Source: UBA1206 sp045643125 | Lineage (GTDB): Bacteria; Bacillota; Clostridia; Oscillospirales; CAG-382 | Assembly (NCBI GenBank): GCA_045643125.1 | Contig: JAZUKE010000063.1 | Location: forward strand, 1-28,558 | DNA: 28,558 nucleotides | Direction of reading: 5' to 3' | Shown here: one piece after another, positions 8,379-15,427 of the stretch | How the letters are laid out: each line of letters begins with the position of its first letter | Position numbering within the stretch: position 1 is the stretch's first letter | Made by a program: the position numbers and the translations under genes | Notes under the pieces: model-generated | Told to the model about the DNA's origin: nothing | The model's input: only the letters and a program-made list of their open reading frames with translations | The model's database searches: none

Positions 8379-8474
8379 GAAGTAAAAAGTAAGAAGTAAT
8401 GGTGAAGAAGTTGAGGTGATTATTTTCGCACCGTGTGCGAAAATAATTTCCTTAATTTGTTATTTGTAATTGAC
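8379..8474. repeat. 7-base-period track plus GAGG hairpin element
   Basis: Heptads GAAGTAA, AAAGTAA, GAAGTAA, TGGTGAA, GAAGTTG, AGGTGAT run from 8379 to 8420. A perfect 13-bp hairpin follows (8419-8431 against 8435-8447, loop CGT), bordered by GAGG at 8413 and TTCCTT after the stem. AATTTGT-type heptads continue to about 8474. This is the same order of parts as at 146-221: heptads, then the GAGG hairpin. Confidence 0.6.
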
Positions 8475-8481
8475 TCTTGAA

Positions 8482-8922
8482 TCACTTCAAACATTTCACA
8501 ATATAATATACCACCCCGTAAAGGACGGCGCTGAGGTTGCCGTAAACGATGACGGGGCCGGCGAGCCTGAACATCTCGGCACCGACGCCCATAATGAAGC
8601 CCTCGCTCTTTGCCTCTATCGCGGACGACGTTATGGAATTTGAAAAGCCCGTTATCGGCACGAAAAGTCCGGCACCGCAGTGCCTTGCGATCTTGGGATA
8701 GATGCCGATGCCGGTAAGAAGCGACGACAGAAAGATAAGCGTCACCGACGACAGAGCCGACGACGTTTTTTCGGCAAGCGAAAGAGCCGTATAAAGGTCG
8801 TGCAGCGCTCTGCCGAGGACGCAGACCGTGCCTCCGCTCAAGAAAGCAAAAAGACAGTTTTTTATCGACGGCGACCGTTTTTCGCGTTTTTCAACGTATT
8901 TCACATAGTCGGATTTATTCAT
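8482..8922 (-). CDS. spoVAC: SpoVAC-like stage V sporulation protein
   Basis: A 146-residue integral membrane protein of the SpoVAC/SpoVAE family, which in spore formers takes part in dipicolinic acid movement across the inner spore membrane. The diagnostic stretch GAGLFVPITGFSNSITSSAIE, then KSEGFIMGVGAEMF and AGPVIVYGN, is present. A charged N-terminal segment (MNKSDYVKYVEKREKR) of the SpoVAC type precedes the first helix, which is why I prefer AC over AE. AAGGGTG lies upstream of the ATG. The usual neighbours spoVAD and spoVAE are not beside it. A forespore-type promoter was looked for upstream and not convincingly found. Confidence 0.82.
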   Translation of the reverse strand: MNKSDYVKYVEKREKRSPSIKNCLFAFLSGGTVCVLGRALHDLYTALSLAEKTSSALSSVTLIFLSSLLTGIGIYPKIARHCGAGLFVPITGFSNSITSSAIEAKSEGFIMGVGAEMFRLAGPVIVYGNLSAVLYGVVYYIVKCLK

Positions 8923-8978
8923 AAATATTTCACCCTTATCATATTATTGCCCGAAATGTTAAAAATATTATAAAACTA

Positions 8979-9006
8979 TTGACAATACCGCGCAAAGCAT
9001 TATAAT
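8979..9006 (+). promoter_or_regulatory. sigma-A promoter for the acyl ligase/ACP genes
   Basis: TTGACA (8979-8984), a 16-base spacer and TATAAT (9001-9006). Both hexamers match consensus exactly. Confidence 0.82.
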
Positions 9007-9031
9007 TGTTAAGCAGAAACTTATATATCTG

Positions 9032-10783
9032 TTGAATACTTATTGGAATAGGATAATCGAATTGAAAACACTTATCACGATCAAGTATCCGCGTGTCCTC
9101 AATCTTCGTCAGCTCGTTTACAACGCAGCCGAAAAATTCGGTGACAAGACGTATCTTAAATATATAAGGCAGGATAAATCCGTCGGTGAGATCTCGTTCA
9201 AAGGCTTTTCCCTGCTTGTGGAAGACCTCGGCGTTTATTTTTCGCTCCCCGAAAACAACTGCGAACGCATCGCAATACTCTCGGAAAACCGCTACGAATG
9301 GATAGTTGCCTACGTCGCGGGCATCGCATCGGGCAAAACGGTCATCCCGCTCGACAAAGAGCTTGATTTTGACCAGGCGACGGGCTTTATGGAGCTTGCC
9401 GAAGCCGACACCCTTATATATTCCGCTGCTTTCGCGGAAAAAGTGCGTGCCTTTGCCGAAAAGAACACGAGCATAAAGCGTTTCATCTGCCTTGACGGCT
9501 TCAGCGAAAGACCTGCTTCCGACAGATTCACCACGCTTCGCCTCTGCATCGCGCTCGGCGACGAGGAGATCTCGTATTCCGAAGCGGATTTCCGCAAAAA
9601 GCGCACCGATTCGTCAAGAGTCTGCTCCATCATCTTCACTTCCGGCACCACGGGAACGAGCAAAGGCGTAATGCTCACCGAAGACAACATTATGTCCTGC
9701 ATCCAGGCGTCCGCAAATATGGTGAACGTCAGCGATAAAGACACGATTTTCTCCGTTCTTCCCTATCATCACACCTATGAATTGTGCTGCGGCATCCTTA
9801 CGCCGATATGTATCGGCTGTACCGTCTGCATCAACAACAGCCTTAAATATTTCAGCAAAAACATCCAGCGCTTCAAGCCGACGGCAATGGTACTCGTGCC
9901 GATGTTCGTTTCCACTCTTTCCAAAAAGATAGATTCCGGCATCGAAAAATCGGGAAGCACGAAGATACTTGTCAAAGGCGGAAAAGTCGTTGCCAACAAC
10001 TTCAAAAAAGTGGGCGTGGATATCCGCCGCCTCACCTTCAAGAAGATTCACGATTCTCTCGGCGGCAGACTCCGCACGATAATCTGCGGCGGTGCCGCAC
10101 TCGATCCCGAGCTTGTAAGAAAGTTTGAGGAATACGGCATCTATATCGCGCAGGGCTACGGCATTACCGAATGTGCGCCGCTCGTTTCCGTCATCCCCTG
10201 GAAGAAAGTCAAATACGATTCCGTCGGCGTTCCCATTCCCGGAAGCGTTGTCAAAATTATGGGTACAGACGACGACGGCACCGAATTCGATCTTCCTGCC
10301 GGAGAGATCGGCGAAATATGCGTAAAAGGCCCGCAGGTGATGGCAGGCTATTACAAGAATCCGGAAGCCACGAAAGAAGCGTTCAACTCCGAAGGCTTCT
10401 TCAAAACCGGCGATTTCGGCTATATGGACGACGAAGGCTATATCTTCATCACCGGAAGAAAGAAGAACATCATCATCCTCGACAACGGCAAGAATGTCTA
10501 CCCCGAGGAAATAGAAGAATATCTCTACCGTCTTGATATCATAAAGGAATGTGTCGTATGTTCGCGCAAGGTCGATGACGAAGATATGATAACCGCCGTC
10601 ATCTTCCCCGATTACGACAAATTCAAAGGTATAGACGACAGCGAAATAATCGAGCGTTTCAAGTCGGAGATCGCAAAGATCAACCGCAATCTTCCCTCGT
10701 TCAAGCAGATCCACCATATCGAGATCAAAAAGAGCGAGTTCGAGAAGACCACAACACAGAAAATCAAAAGATTCACCGTGTAA
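9032..10783 (+). CDS. AMP-forming acyl-CoA/acyl-ACP synthetase family protein
   Basis: A 583-residue member of the ANL adenylating superfamily, nearest in layout to long-chain fatty acid ligases. Core motifs are in order: IIFTSGTTGTSKGVM (P-loop-like A3), QGYGITECAP (A5), FKTGDFGYMDDEGYIFITGRKK (A7/A8), NVYPEEIEEYL, and a C-terminal FEKTTTQKIKRF with the catalytic Lys region (A10). The start is TTG at 9032 or TTG at 9062; AGGA at 9051-9054 favours the later one. An acyl carrier protein gene follows 57 bases downstream, so transfer of the adenylated acyl group to that carrier rather than to CoA is plausible. The acid substrate cannot be told from sequence. Confidence 0.88.
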   Translation: MNTYWNRIIELKTLITIKYPRVLNLRQLVYNAAEKFGDKTYLKYIRQDKSVGEISFKGFSLLVEDLGVYFSLPENNCERIAILSENRYEWIVAYVAGIASGKTVIPLDKELDFDQATGFMELAEADTLIYSAAFAEKVRAFAEKNTSIKRFICLDGFSERPASDRFTTLRLCIALGDEEISYSEADFRKKRTDSSRVCSIIFTSGTTGTSKGVMLTEDNIMSCIQASANMVNVSDKDTIFSVLPYHHTYELCCGILTPICIGCTVCINNSLKYFSKNIQRFKPTAMVLVPMFVSTLSKKIDSGIEKSGSTKILVKGGKVVANNFKKVGVDIRRLTFKKIHDSLGGRLRTIICGGAALDPELVRKFEEYGIYIAQGYGITECAPLVSVIPWKKVKYDSVGVPIPGSVVKIMGTDDDGTEFDLPAGEIGEICVKGPQVMAGYYKNPEATKEAFNSEGFFKTGDFGYMDDEGYIFITGRKKNIIILDNGKNVYPEEIEEYLYRLDIIKECVVCSRKVDDEDMITAVIFPDYDKFKGIDDSEIIERFKSEIAKINRNLPSFKQIHHIEIKKSEFEKTTTQKIKRFTV

Positions 10784-10840
10784 GCATCGCTTGACGGCAA
10801 GGTCTTTTGCAAATATATTTTTACAAAGAGGTAACTATTT

Positions 10841-11065
10841 ATGTACGAAAAACTCAGAGACATCCTTATTGAAGAAATGAGTATCAACCCGAGCGATATA
10901 ACTCCCGATGCCGAATTCATTGCCGATCTCGGTTTCAATTCCATCGAGCTTGCCGATCTCGTCGTTATCTGCGAGGAAAAATTCGATATGGAATTCGACG
11001 ACGACGTGCTTCCGTCGCTTCTTACCGTAAGAGACGTGGCTGACTACATCGAACAGAACTCTTAA
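10841..11065 (+). CDS. acyl carrier protein
   Basis: A 74-residue acidic four-helix carrier protein. The phosphopantetheine attachment site is Ser34 in GFNSIELADL, where most housekeeping ACPs have GADSLD. Flanking features DAEFIADLGF and LLTVRDVADYIEQ fit the fold. AAAGAGGTAAC precedes the ATG. It follows the acyl ligase gene and probably shares its promoter, so it may be a dedicated partner of that enzyme rather than the general fatty-acid synthesis ACP. The hairpin at 11085-11109 could end its transcript. Confidence 0.9.
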   Translation: MYEKLRDILIEEMSINPSDITPDAEFIADLGFNSIELADLVVICEEKFDMEFDDDVLPSLLTVRDVADYIEQNS

Positions 11066-11070
11066 AAACC

Positions 11071-11099
11071 GAATATTTACGCTTCCTCCGTCATAAATT
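11071..11099 (+). promoter_or_regulatory. candidate sigma-E-type promoter of sigK
   Basis: GAATATT (11071-11077), 14 bases, then CATAAATT (11092-11099). The known Bacillus sigma-E consensus is KMATATT, 13-15 bases, CATACAMT. The -35 matches fully and the -10 in six of eight. In B. subtilis sigK is transcribed by sigma-E, so the position makes sense. Predicted transcription would start near 11106, only about ten bases before the ATG. The -10 sits inside the loop of the hairpin that covers the ribosome binding site. No sigma-A promoter was seen in this gap. Confidence 0.5.
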
Positions 11100-11116
11100 C
11101 TGACGGAGGATTTTTT
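11085..11116 (+). terminator. terminator-like hairpin covering the sigK ribosome binding site
   Basis: CCTCCGTCA (11085-11093) pairs perfectly with TGACGGAGG (11101-11109), followed by ATTTTTT. It can end the ligase/ACP transcript. Its 3' arm contains GGAGG, the only Shine-Dalgarno sequence for sigK (ATG at 11117), so read-through RNA would hide the sigK start. Confidence 0.75.
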
Positions 11117-11761
11117 ATGCTTTCTATTGTATCATTCCTTTCAAAAGCGGTAATGCTTTTTCTGCGGACGCAGAGCGGCAGCTCGTTTCCGCCGCCACTC
11201 GGCAAGGAAGAAGAAAAAGAGCTTTTCATAAAAAGCAGAAACGGCGATTCGTCCGCACGCTCAAGGCTGATAGAACACAATCTGCGCCTTGTGGCGCATA
11301 TCGTCAAAAAATACTACGTCACCTACAAGGAGCAGGACGACCTTATTTCCATAGGCACTATCGGGCTGATAAAGGCGATAGACTCGTTCGACGTCGAAAA
11401 AGGCGCCCGCTTTGCGACTTACGCCGGAAAATGCGTGCAAAACGAGATACTTATGTATTTCCGTTCCCAGAAAAAGCTGTCGCTCGAAAATTCGCTGAAC
11501 GATCCCGTGGACACCGACAAGGACGGGAATCCGCTGACGTACCTCGACATCCTTTGCAGCGACGACGACATAGCGGAGGAAATAGACTTAAGGATACGCT
11601 CGACGCTTATGTACAAGGCGATAAAAGAATCGCTTTCGGAACGTGAAAAAAAGGTGATATCGCTTCGGTACGGGCTGAACGGAGAAGGCAAGTGCTTCCC
11701 TCAAAGAGAAGTCGCAAAGATAATGGGCATATCGCGCAGCTACGTTTATAATATTGCTTAA
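11117..11761 (+). CDS. sigK: sigma-K, N-terminal part, interrupted by the element
   Basis: RNA polymerase sigma-70 family sporulation factor. Regions 2 and 4 are clear: LIEHNLRLVAHIVKKYY, DLISIGTIGLIKAIDSFD, FATYAGKCVQNEILMYFRS, then SLSEREKKVISLRYGL and the region 4.2 helix MGISRSYV. Residues 1-20 form a hydrophobic leader before SFPPPL, like the pro-sequence of Bacillus pro-sigma-K. The host reading frame ends after Val210 (GTT at 11744-11746); YNIA and the stop at 11759-11761 are encoded by the inserted element. The missing 24 residues lie at 22,760-22,834. The truncated 214-residue product lacks the end of the DNA-recognition helix and is unlikely to read -35 boxes normally. Confidence 0.93.
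   Translation: MLSIVSFLSKAVMLFLRTQSGSSFPPPLGKEEEKELFIKSRNGDSSARSRLIEHNLRLVAHIVKKYYVTYKEQDDLISIGTIGLIKAIDSFDVEKGARFATYAGKCVQNEILMYFRSQKKLSLENSLNDPVDTDKDGNPLTYLDILCSDDDIAEEIDLRIRSTLMYKAIKESLSEREKKVISLRYGLNGEGKCFPQREVAKIMGISRSYVYNIA
11741..11760 (+). other. left attachment junction (attL)
   Basis: Host sigK codons (TAC GTT) run into element sequence at the core GTTT (11744-11747). The element side contains AATATTGCTTA (11750-11760), the right-hand arm of the attP palindrome. The stop codon of truncated sigK (11759-11761) is built from this arm. Confidence 0.8.
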
Positions 11762-11833
11762 TATAAATGAATGGTAACAACATATTAAATACTATATAAA
11801 ATAAGTGTGACCATTCTTTTTGCTTTATTTTTA

Positions 11834-11862
11834 AACTGGACAAGCCAGTTGTATTATATAAT
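11834..11862 (+). promoter_or_regulatory. possible promoter/operator before the primase gene
   Basis: A perfect inverted repeat AACTGG (11834-11839)/CCAGTT (11845-11850) lies just upstream of TATAAT (11857-11862). The -35 box is poor (AACTGG at 17 bases), so a protein bound to the palindrome may control it. Weak evidence only. Confidence 0.35.
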
Positions 11863-11880
11863 ATATATCATACTGAAACT

Positions 11881-14190
11881 ATGGATGGCACACGGAAAGA
11901 CGTGGTAAAAATGCAACTATATTATCATAATAGCAGAAATGATTTCAAAAACTCGTATTATCCTCAATCTGTTGAAATAAATTCTGTGGAAAAGTTTAAA
12001 TCTGTAGTAACCTTCGACCATGTTAGTGCCAAATACATTAACAATTACCGTAAAAAAGATAATTTCATATCTTCTGATTGTTTTATGTTTGATGTTGATA
12101 ATTCCGAAAGCGATAATCCTGCTAATTGGTTTGACGCACAATATGTTCACAATCTGTTTTCAGATGTGCCAATGTATATTTGCTATTCAAGAAATCACAT
12201 GAAAATTAAAGACGGGAAATCTGCCCGTCCGAAATTTCATGTATATTTCCCTGATGTTCCGTTTAATGATGCAACAGCATATCAAAATATTAAAGATAAA
12301 GTTTGCGATTACTTTTCTGGCTTTGATAAAAATGCAAAAGATATTGCTCGATTTTTCATCGGCGTGGAAACGCCAAACGTTGAATATTATCAAGGCAATA
12401 CTTTTATCTCTGAATTTATCAATAGCAAGGCAGAAACAAAAGATAATGTTCAAGAAAGAATTTCATCAGCCAAAAGTTCAGCAACTAATAATATTATACC
12501 CGCTGGTGAAAGAAACACAACCCTTCACCGATATGCTTTAAAAGTTTTAACAAAATTCGGAAGTCAAGATAATACCGCATATAATAACTTTTTTGAAGAA
12601 AGCAAAAAATGTAATCCACCTTTAGATAACAAAGAGCTTTCTGATATTTGGAATAGTGCCACGAAGTATTATACGAATGTTGTTTCAAAATCCCCTTTTT
12701 ACTCTGCTAAATATATTCCAAAAGTGTATACAGATGTAGGCGAAGCCGATATATTTTCAAACTTGTATATTGATTGTGTACGATATTCCTATTCAACACA
12801 GTTTTTATATTATAACGGAAAAAAGTGGGAAGAAAACGACTTAAAAGTTCGTGGTCTTGTTCACTCTTTAACAGAATTGCAGTTGAAAGAGGCACATTGC
12901 TTACTTGATAATGCAAAAAAATCAGATGATAGCTTTGATGAAAAATGTGGGTCTGTCGTTTCAGCAAACTCAAAATATGCTGAAAAATATTTAAAACACG
13001 CACTTACATACCAAAACACTTGCAGAATAGATGCCACAATGAAAGAGTGTGCACCAAAATTGTCAATAAGTATTTCCGAGCTTGATATAGACCCATACAA
13101 ACTAAATACGCCGATGGGAACAATAGATTTAAAAACATCAGAATTACTGTCACATAATTCAAAGGATTTTTGTACAAAAATAACCGCAACAAGTCCGGGA
13201 TTAAAAGGCAAAGAATTATTTGATAATTTTCTTGATACTATATGCTGTAGTAATGTTGAATTGATTGATTATCTTCAAATGATTGCAGGTATGATAGCTA
13301 TCGGAAAAGTTTTTAGTGAAAATTTAATCATCGCATATGGTTGTGGAAAAAATGGGAAAAGCACTTTTTTTAATCTGATAGCAAAAGTTTTGGGTGATTA
13401 CACAGGTTATTTATCAGCAGATATTTTTACATCAGATTGCCGTAAAAACAAAAGTGCGGAATATGCTGAACTGCGTGGCAAAAGATTTGTTTTAACAACA
13501 GAATTGGCAGAGGGTAAAAAGCTTGATACATCTGTATTGAAAAAATTATGCTCTACCGACCCTATTTTAGCCGAAAAGAAGTATAAAGCCCCTTTTAGTT
13601 TTATACCTTCTCATTCGATTGTATTGTATACAAATCATTTGCCCACTGTTACCGAAGGAGATAACGGAACTTGGAGAAGATTGATTGTTGTGCCGTTTAA
13701 CGCAACCATTTCGTCTGAAAATGATATAAAGAACTATTCAGATTACCTATTTGATAATTCCGCAGAATACGTTTTGAAATGGATTGTTGACGGAGCAAAA
13801 AAATATATTGAAAACGAGCATAAAATACAGCAACCTTTTGTTGTATCTCAGGCAATACACTCTTATAAAGAAACTAATGATTGGATGAGTAATTTTATTT
13901 CGGATTATTGTTGTGTTGACAAAAGTTATGTTCAACCTTCGGGAGAATTATATAAAGCTTATCGTGAATTCTGCAAATCCGAAGGTGAATCTGCTGTGCA
14001 AAAATGCGTATTTAACAATGCTTTGCGTGAAAAAGGATTTCAGTTTCACAAAAACAGCAGAGGGACATTTATTTACGGTGTAAAACTCCGTAAAACAGAA
14101 TTACCACTTTATTCAGACATTCAAAATAGAGAAATGGTGGTCTATGGTGGTCAAAATAATACTTTTGATGAAATAAATGTTGAATTTTAA
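11881..14190 (+). CDS. primase/SF3 helicase (P4/D5 family) of the element
   Basis: A large replication protein, 769 residues from ATG 11881 or 759 from ATG 11911; no strong ribosome binding site favours either. The N-terminal third looks like an archaeo-eukaryotic-type primase: FMFDVDNSES with the DxD metal pair (Asp71, Asp73) and ARPKFHVYFP with a catalytic-type His. The C-terminal half is a D5-like superfamily 3 helicase: Walker A GCGKNGKST (residues 487-495), a Walker B region FVLTTELAEG, sensor and Arg finger in LYTNHLPTVTEGDNGTWRRL. Such proteins start replication of phages, plasmids and satellites, so the element may replicate after excision. Low GC, unlike the host genes. A terminator follows. 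Confidence 0.85.
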   Translation: MDGTRKDVVKMQLYYHNSRNDFKNSYYPQSVEINSVEKFKSVVTFDHVSAKYINNYRKKDNFISSDCFMFDVDNSESDNPANWFDAQYVHNLFSDVPMYICYSRNHMKIKDGKSARPKFHVYFPDVPFNDATAYQNIKDKVCDYFSGFDKNAKDIARFFIGVETPNVEYYQGNTFISEFINSKAETKDNVQERISSAKSSATNNIIPAGERNTTLHRYALKVLTKFGSQDNTAYNNFFEESKKCNPPLDNKELSDIWNSATKYYTNVVSKSPFYSAKYIPKVYTDVGEADIFSNLYIDCVRYSYSTQFLYYNGKKWEENDLKVRGLVHSLTELQLKEAHCLLDNAKKSDDSFDEKCGSVVSANSKYAEKYLKHALTYQNTCRIDATMKECAPKLSISISELDIDPYKLNTPMGTIDLKTSELLSHNSKDFCTKITATSPGLKGKELFDNFLDTICCSNVELIDYLQMIAGMIAIGKVFSENLIIAYGCGKNGKSTFFNLIAKVLGDYTGYLSADIFTSDCRKNKSAEYAELRGKRFVLTTELAEGKKLDTSVLKKLCSTDPILAEKKYKAPFSFIPSHSIVLYTNHLPTVTEGDNGTWRRLIVVPFNATISSENDIKNYSDYLFDNSAEYVLKWIVDGAKKYIENEHKIQQPFVVSQAIHSYKETNDWMSNFISDYCCVDKSYVQPSGELYKAYREFCKSEGESAVQKCVFNNALREKGFQFHKNSRGTFIYGVKLRKTELPLYSDIQNREMVVYGGQNNTFDEINVEF

Positions 14191-14226
14191 TAAATAGTTT
14201 TATATTCAATCACCATATATCACCAT

Positions 14227-14268
14227 AAAAGCCATTGAAACTGTTTCGGCGGTTTCAATGGCTTTTTT
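14227..14268. terminator. bidirectional terminator after the primase gene
   Basis: GCCATTGAAAC (14231-14241) pairs perfectly with GTTTCAATGGC (14252-14262), with AAAA before and TTTTTT after. It sits between the primase stop and the converging minus-strand small gene and can serve both. Confidence 0.88.
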
Positions 14269-14290
14269 CTATATACATTTATTTTTGATG

Positions 14291-14476
14291 TTATTCTGAT
14301 TTTAAGGAGTAAAAACTATCGCCAATCCTCAAAGCGTCAAATCCTTCTTGGTCTGTTGCAACGGTGATTTTTATTTCACGCAATTCGTCAACCATTTTCA
14401 ACATTTCGGCAATATCTTCAACTGTAAAATAAGATTGCTTTTTTTCTGCACATACTTTTCTCAATAGTTTTTTCAT
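14291..14476 (-). CDS. small hypothetical protein of the element
   Basis: A 61-residue protein starting MKKLLRKVCAEKKQ, from ATG at 14476. GGGGAAATAGAT upstream supports this start over an upstream in-frame ATG at 14530. The sequence looks like two helices (EDIAEMLKMVDELREIK) followed by a beta-rich end (KITVATDQEG, ALRIGDSFYSL). I do not recognise the family. It is oriented against the primase gene and ends near the bidirectional terminator. Confidence 0.5.
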   Translation of the reverse strand: MKKLLRKVCAEKKQSYFTVEDIAEMLKMVDELREIKITVATDQEGFDALRIGDSFYSLKSE

Positions 14477-14665
14477 ATCTATTTCCCCCAACAAGCCATA
14501 GTAAATCTGTAAAATCGGGTGATACTTCAAAAACGGCTATGCTTTCAGGGTTTGATAACATTGTCCGTATGCTCGGTGCGACAGTTTCATCACCGATACA
14601 AAAACCGATAAACAGTCCTTTTCTGTATCAATTATATAAAAGGTTTTTTCGGTGTTTTTACTGTA
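14418..14665 (-). pseudogene. possible frameshifted small gene remnant
   Basis: On the minus strand, one frame reads YSKNTEKTFYIIDTEKDCL (from 14665). A second frame, entered near 14611, continues FIGFCIGDETVAPSIRTM, then ESIAVFEVSPDFTDLLWLVGG, to a stop at 14418-14420. The two pieces join into a sensible protein-like sequence of about 82 residues, but no single frame spans it and no good start is seen. It overlaps the start of the gene at 14291-14476. The positive-strand ORF over this stretch has no ribosome binding site and looks like a shadow. Tentative. Confidence 0.3.
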
Positions 14666-14741
14666 TTATGAACAAAAGGCATACAATATCTACAAACATA
14701 CTAAATCCTGTGAGAACGGGCGATAAAAAGTGAGAACGGTA

Positions 14742-15050
14742 TTATTCGCCTATACCTAAAAGAATGTCAACCGCCTGTCTTAAATCGGGTTTATCACGAT
14801 ATGCCTTGATAACTTTCTTTTCCTGTTCGTTCAGCTCATCATCGGTCAAATATACATCAAGCAAAATGCTCGGTGATACATTTAACGCTTTGCACAATTC
14901 CGCTAATATATCGGCATCGGGTCTGTTTATGCCCTGTTCCCAATTTGAAACACGGCTTTTGGTAACGCCTATTGCTTCGGCTAACTGTTCCTGTGTCAAC
15001 CCAATTTCTTTTCTGTATTTCCGTATTCTGTTTCCGATTTCGTACTTCAT
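14742..15050 (-). CDS. XRE-family HTH repressor of the element
   Basis: A 102-residue protein starting MKYEIGNRIRKYRKEIG, with GAGGTGATTTT before the ATG at 15050. An upstream in-frame start at 15110 would add a hydrophobic stretch and has no such site. Residues of about 7-60 form a Cro/CI helix-turn-helix (LTQEQLAEAIGVTKSRVSNWEQG); the rest is a short acidic helical tail. It diverges from a small Cro-like gene across a 150-base gap with repeated operator-like sequences. This is the classic immunity layout, so it probably keeps the element quiet. Confidence 0.88.
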   Translation of the reverse strand: MKYEIGNRIRKYRKEIGLTQEQLAEAIGVTKSRVSNWEQGINRPDADILAELCKALNVSPSILLDVYLTDDELNEQEKKVIKAYRDKPDLRQAVDILLGIGE

Positions 15051-15106
15051 AAAATCACCTCGCATATTCATATTATACACAAAAATCAAGAAAAGTAAAT
15101 AGAAAA

Positions 15107-15187
15107 TCAAGAAATCCTGTACTTTTCTATTGACTTCACAGAATATCTGTGATATGATGTATGAAAGTCAAGAATTTCTGTACTTTT
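15107..15187 (+). promoter_or_regulatory. promoter with operator repeats between the divergent regulators
   Basis: TTGACT (15130-15135), 17 bases, TATGAT (15153-15158) point toward the Cro-like gene. The spacer is itself a perfect palindrome, TCACAGA-ATA-TCTGTGA (15136-15152). A 20-base direct repeat matching at 18 positions brackets the promoter (15107-15126 and 15168-15187; conserved TCAAGAA and CTGTACTTTT). These are likely binding sites for one or both regulators. On the minus strand, TATAAT (15072-15077) may serve the repressor. Confidence 0.7.
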
Positions 15188-15200
15188 AGGAGGTGGGATT

Positions 15201-15407
15201 GTGGAAGTGTACAAAAAAGTACGGGCTTACATAGAAAATAACGGCTACAAGCAGGTTGCCATTGCAGAAAAGGCAGGCATATCAAAGGTTACATTTAACG
15301 CTATGCTGAACGGCAAACGCACAATGTACGCTGATGATTTGAAAGCCGTATGCTTGGCTTTGAATGTAAGTCCCGAAGTATTTATCGAAATACCGAAAAA
15401 CTGTTAA
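15201..15407 (+). CDS. small Cro-like XRE HTH protein
   Basis: A 68-residue protein that is almost entirely one helix-turn-helix domain (YKQVAIAEKAGISKVTFNAMLNGKR). The start is GTG at 15201 with AGGAGGTG at 15188-15195. It diverges from the repressor at 14742-15050 and heads a run with the glycosylase-like and coiled-coil genes (gaps of 20 and 5 bases). It probably acts as a Cro or antirepressor partner at the intervening operators. Confidence 0.85.
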   Translation: MEVYKKVRAYIENNGYKQVAIAEKAGISKVTFNAMLNGKRTMYADDLKAVCLALNVSPEVFIEIPKNC

Positions 15408-15427
15408 TCAAAAGGCGTGGTGATTTT

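Noticed and set aside
9614..10717. Long open frame on the minus strand opposite the acyl ligase
   Set aside because: It is antisense to a gene with all family motifs; its translation has no recognisable domain and no ribosome binding site.
11769..11821. Terminator at the left end of the element (GAATGGT/ACCATTC plus T-run)
   Set aside because: The stem has only seven pairs and a loop of 34 bases; too weak to list as a terminator.
14539..14733. Possible 64-residue plus-strand gene
   Set aside because: No ribosome binding site, odd composition, and the opposite strand reads more like protein.
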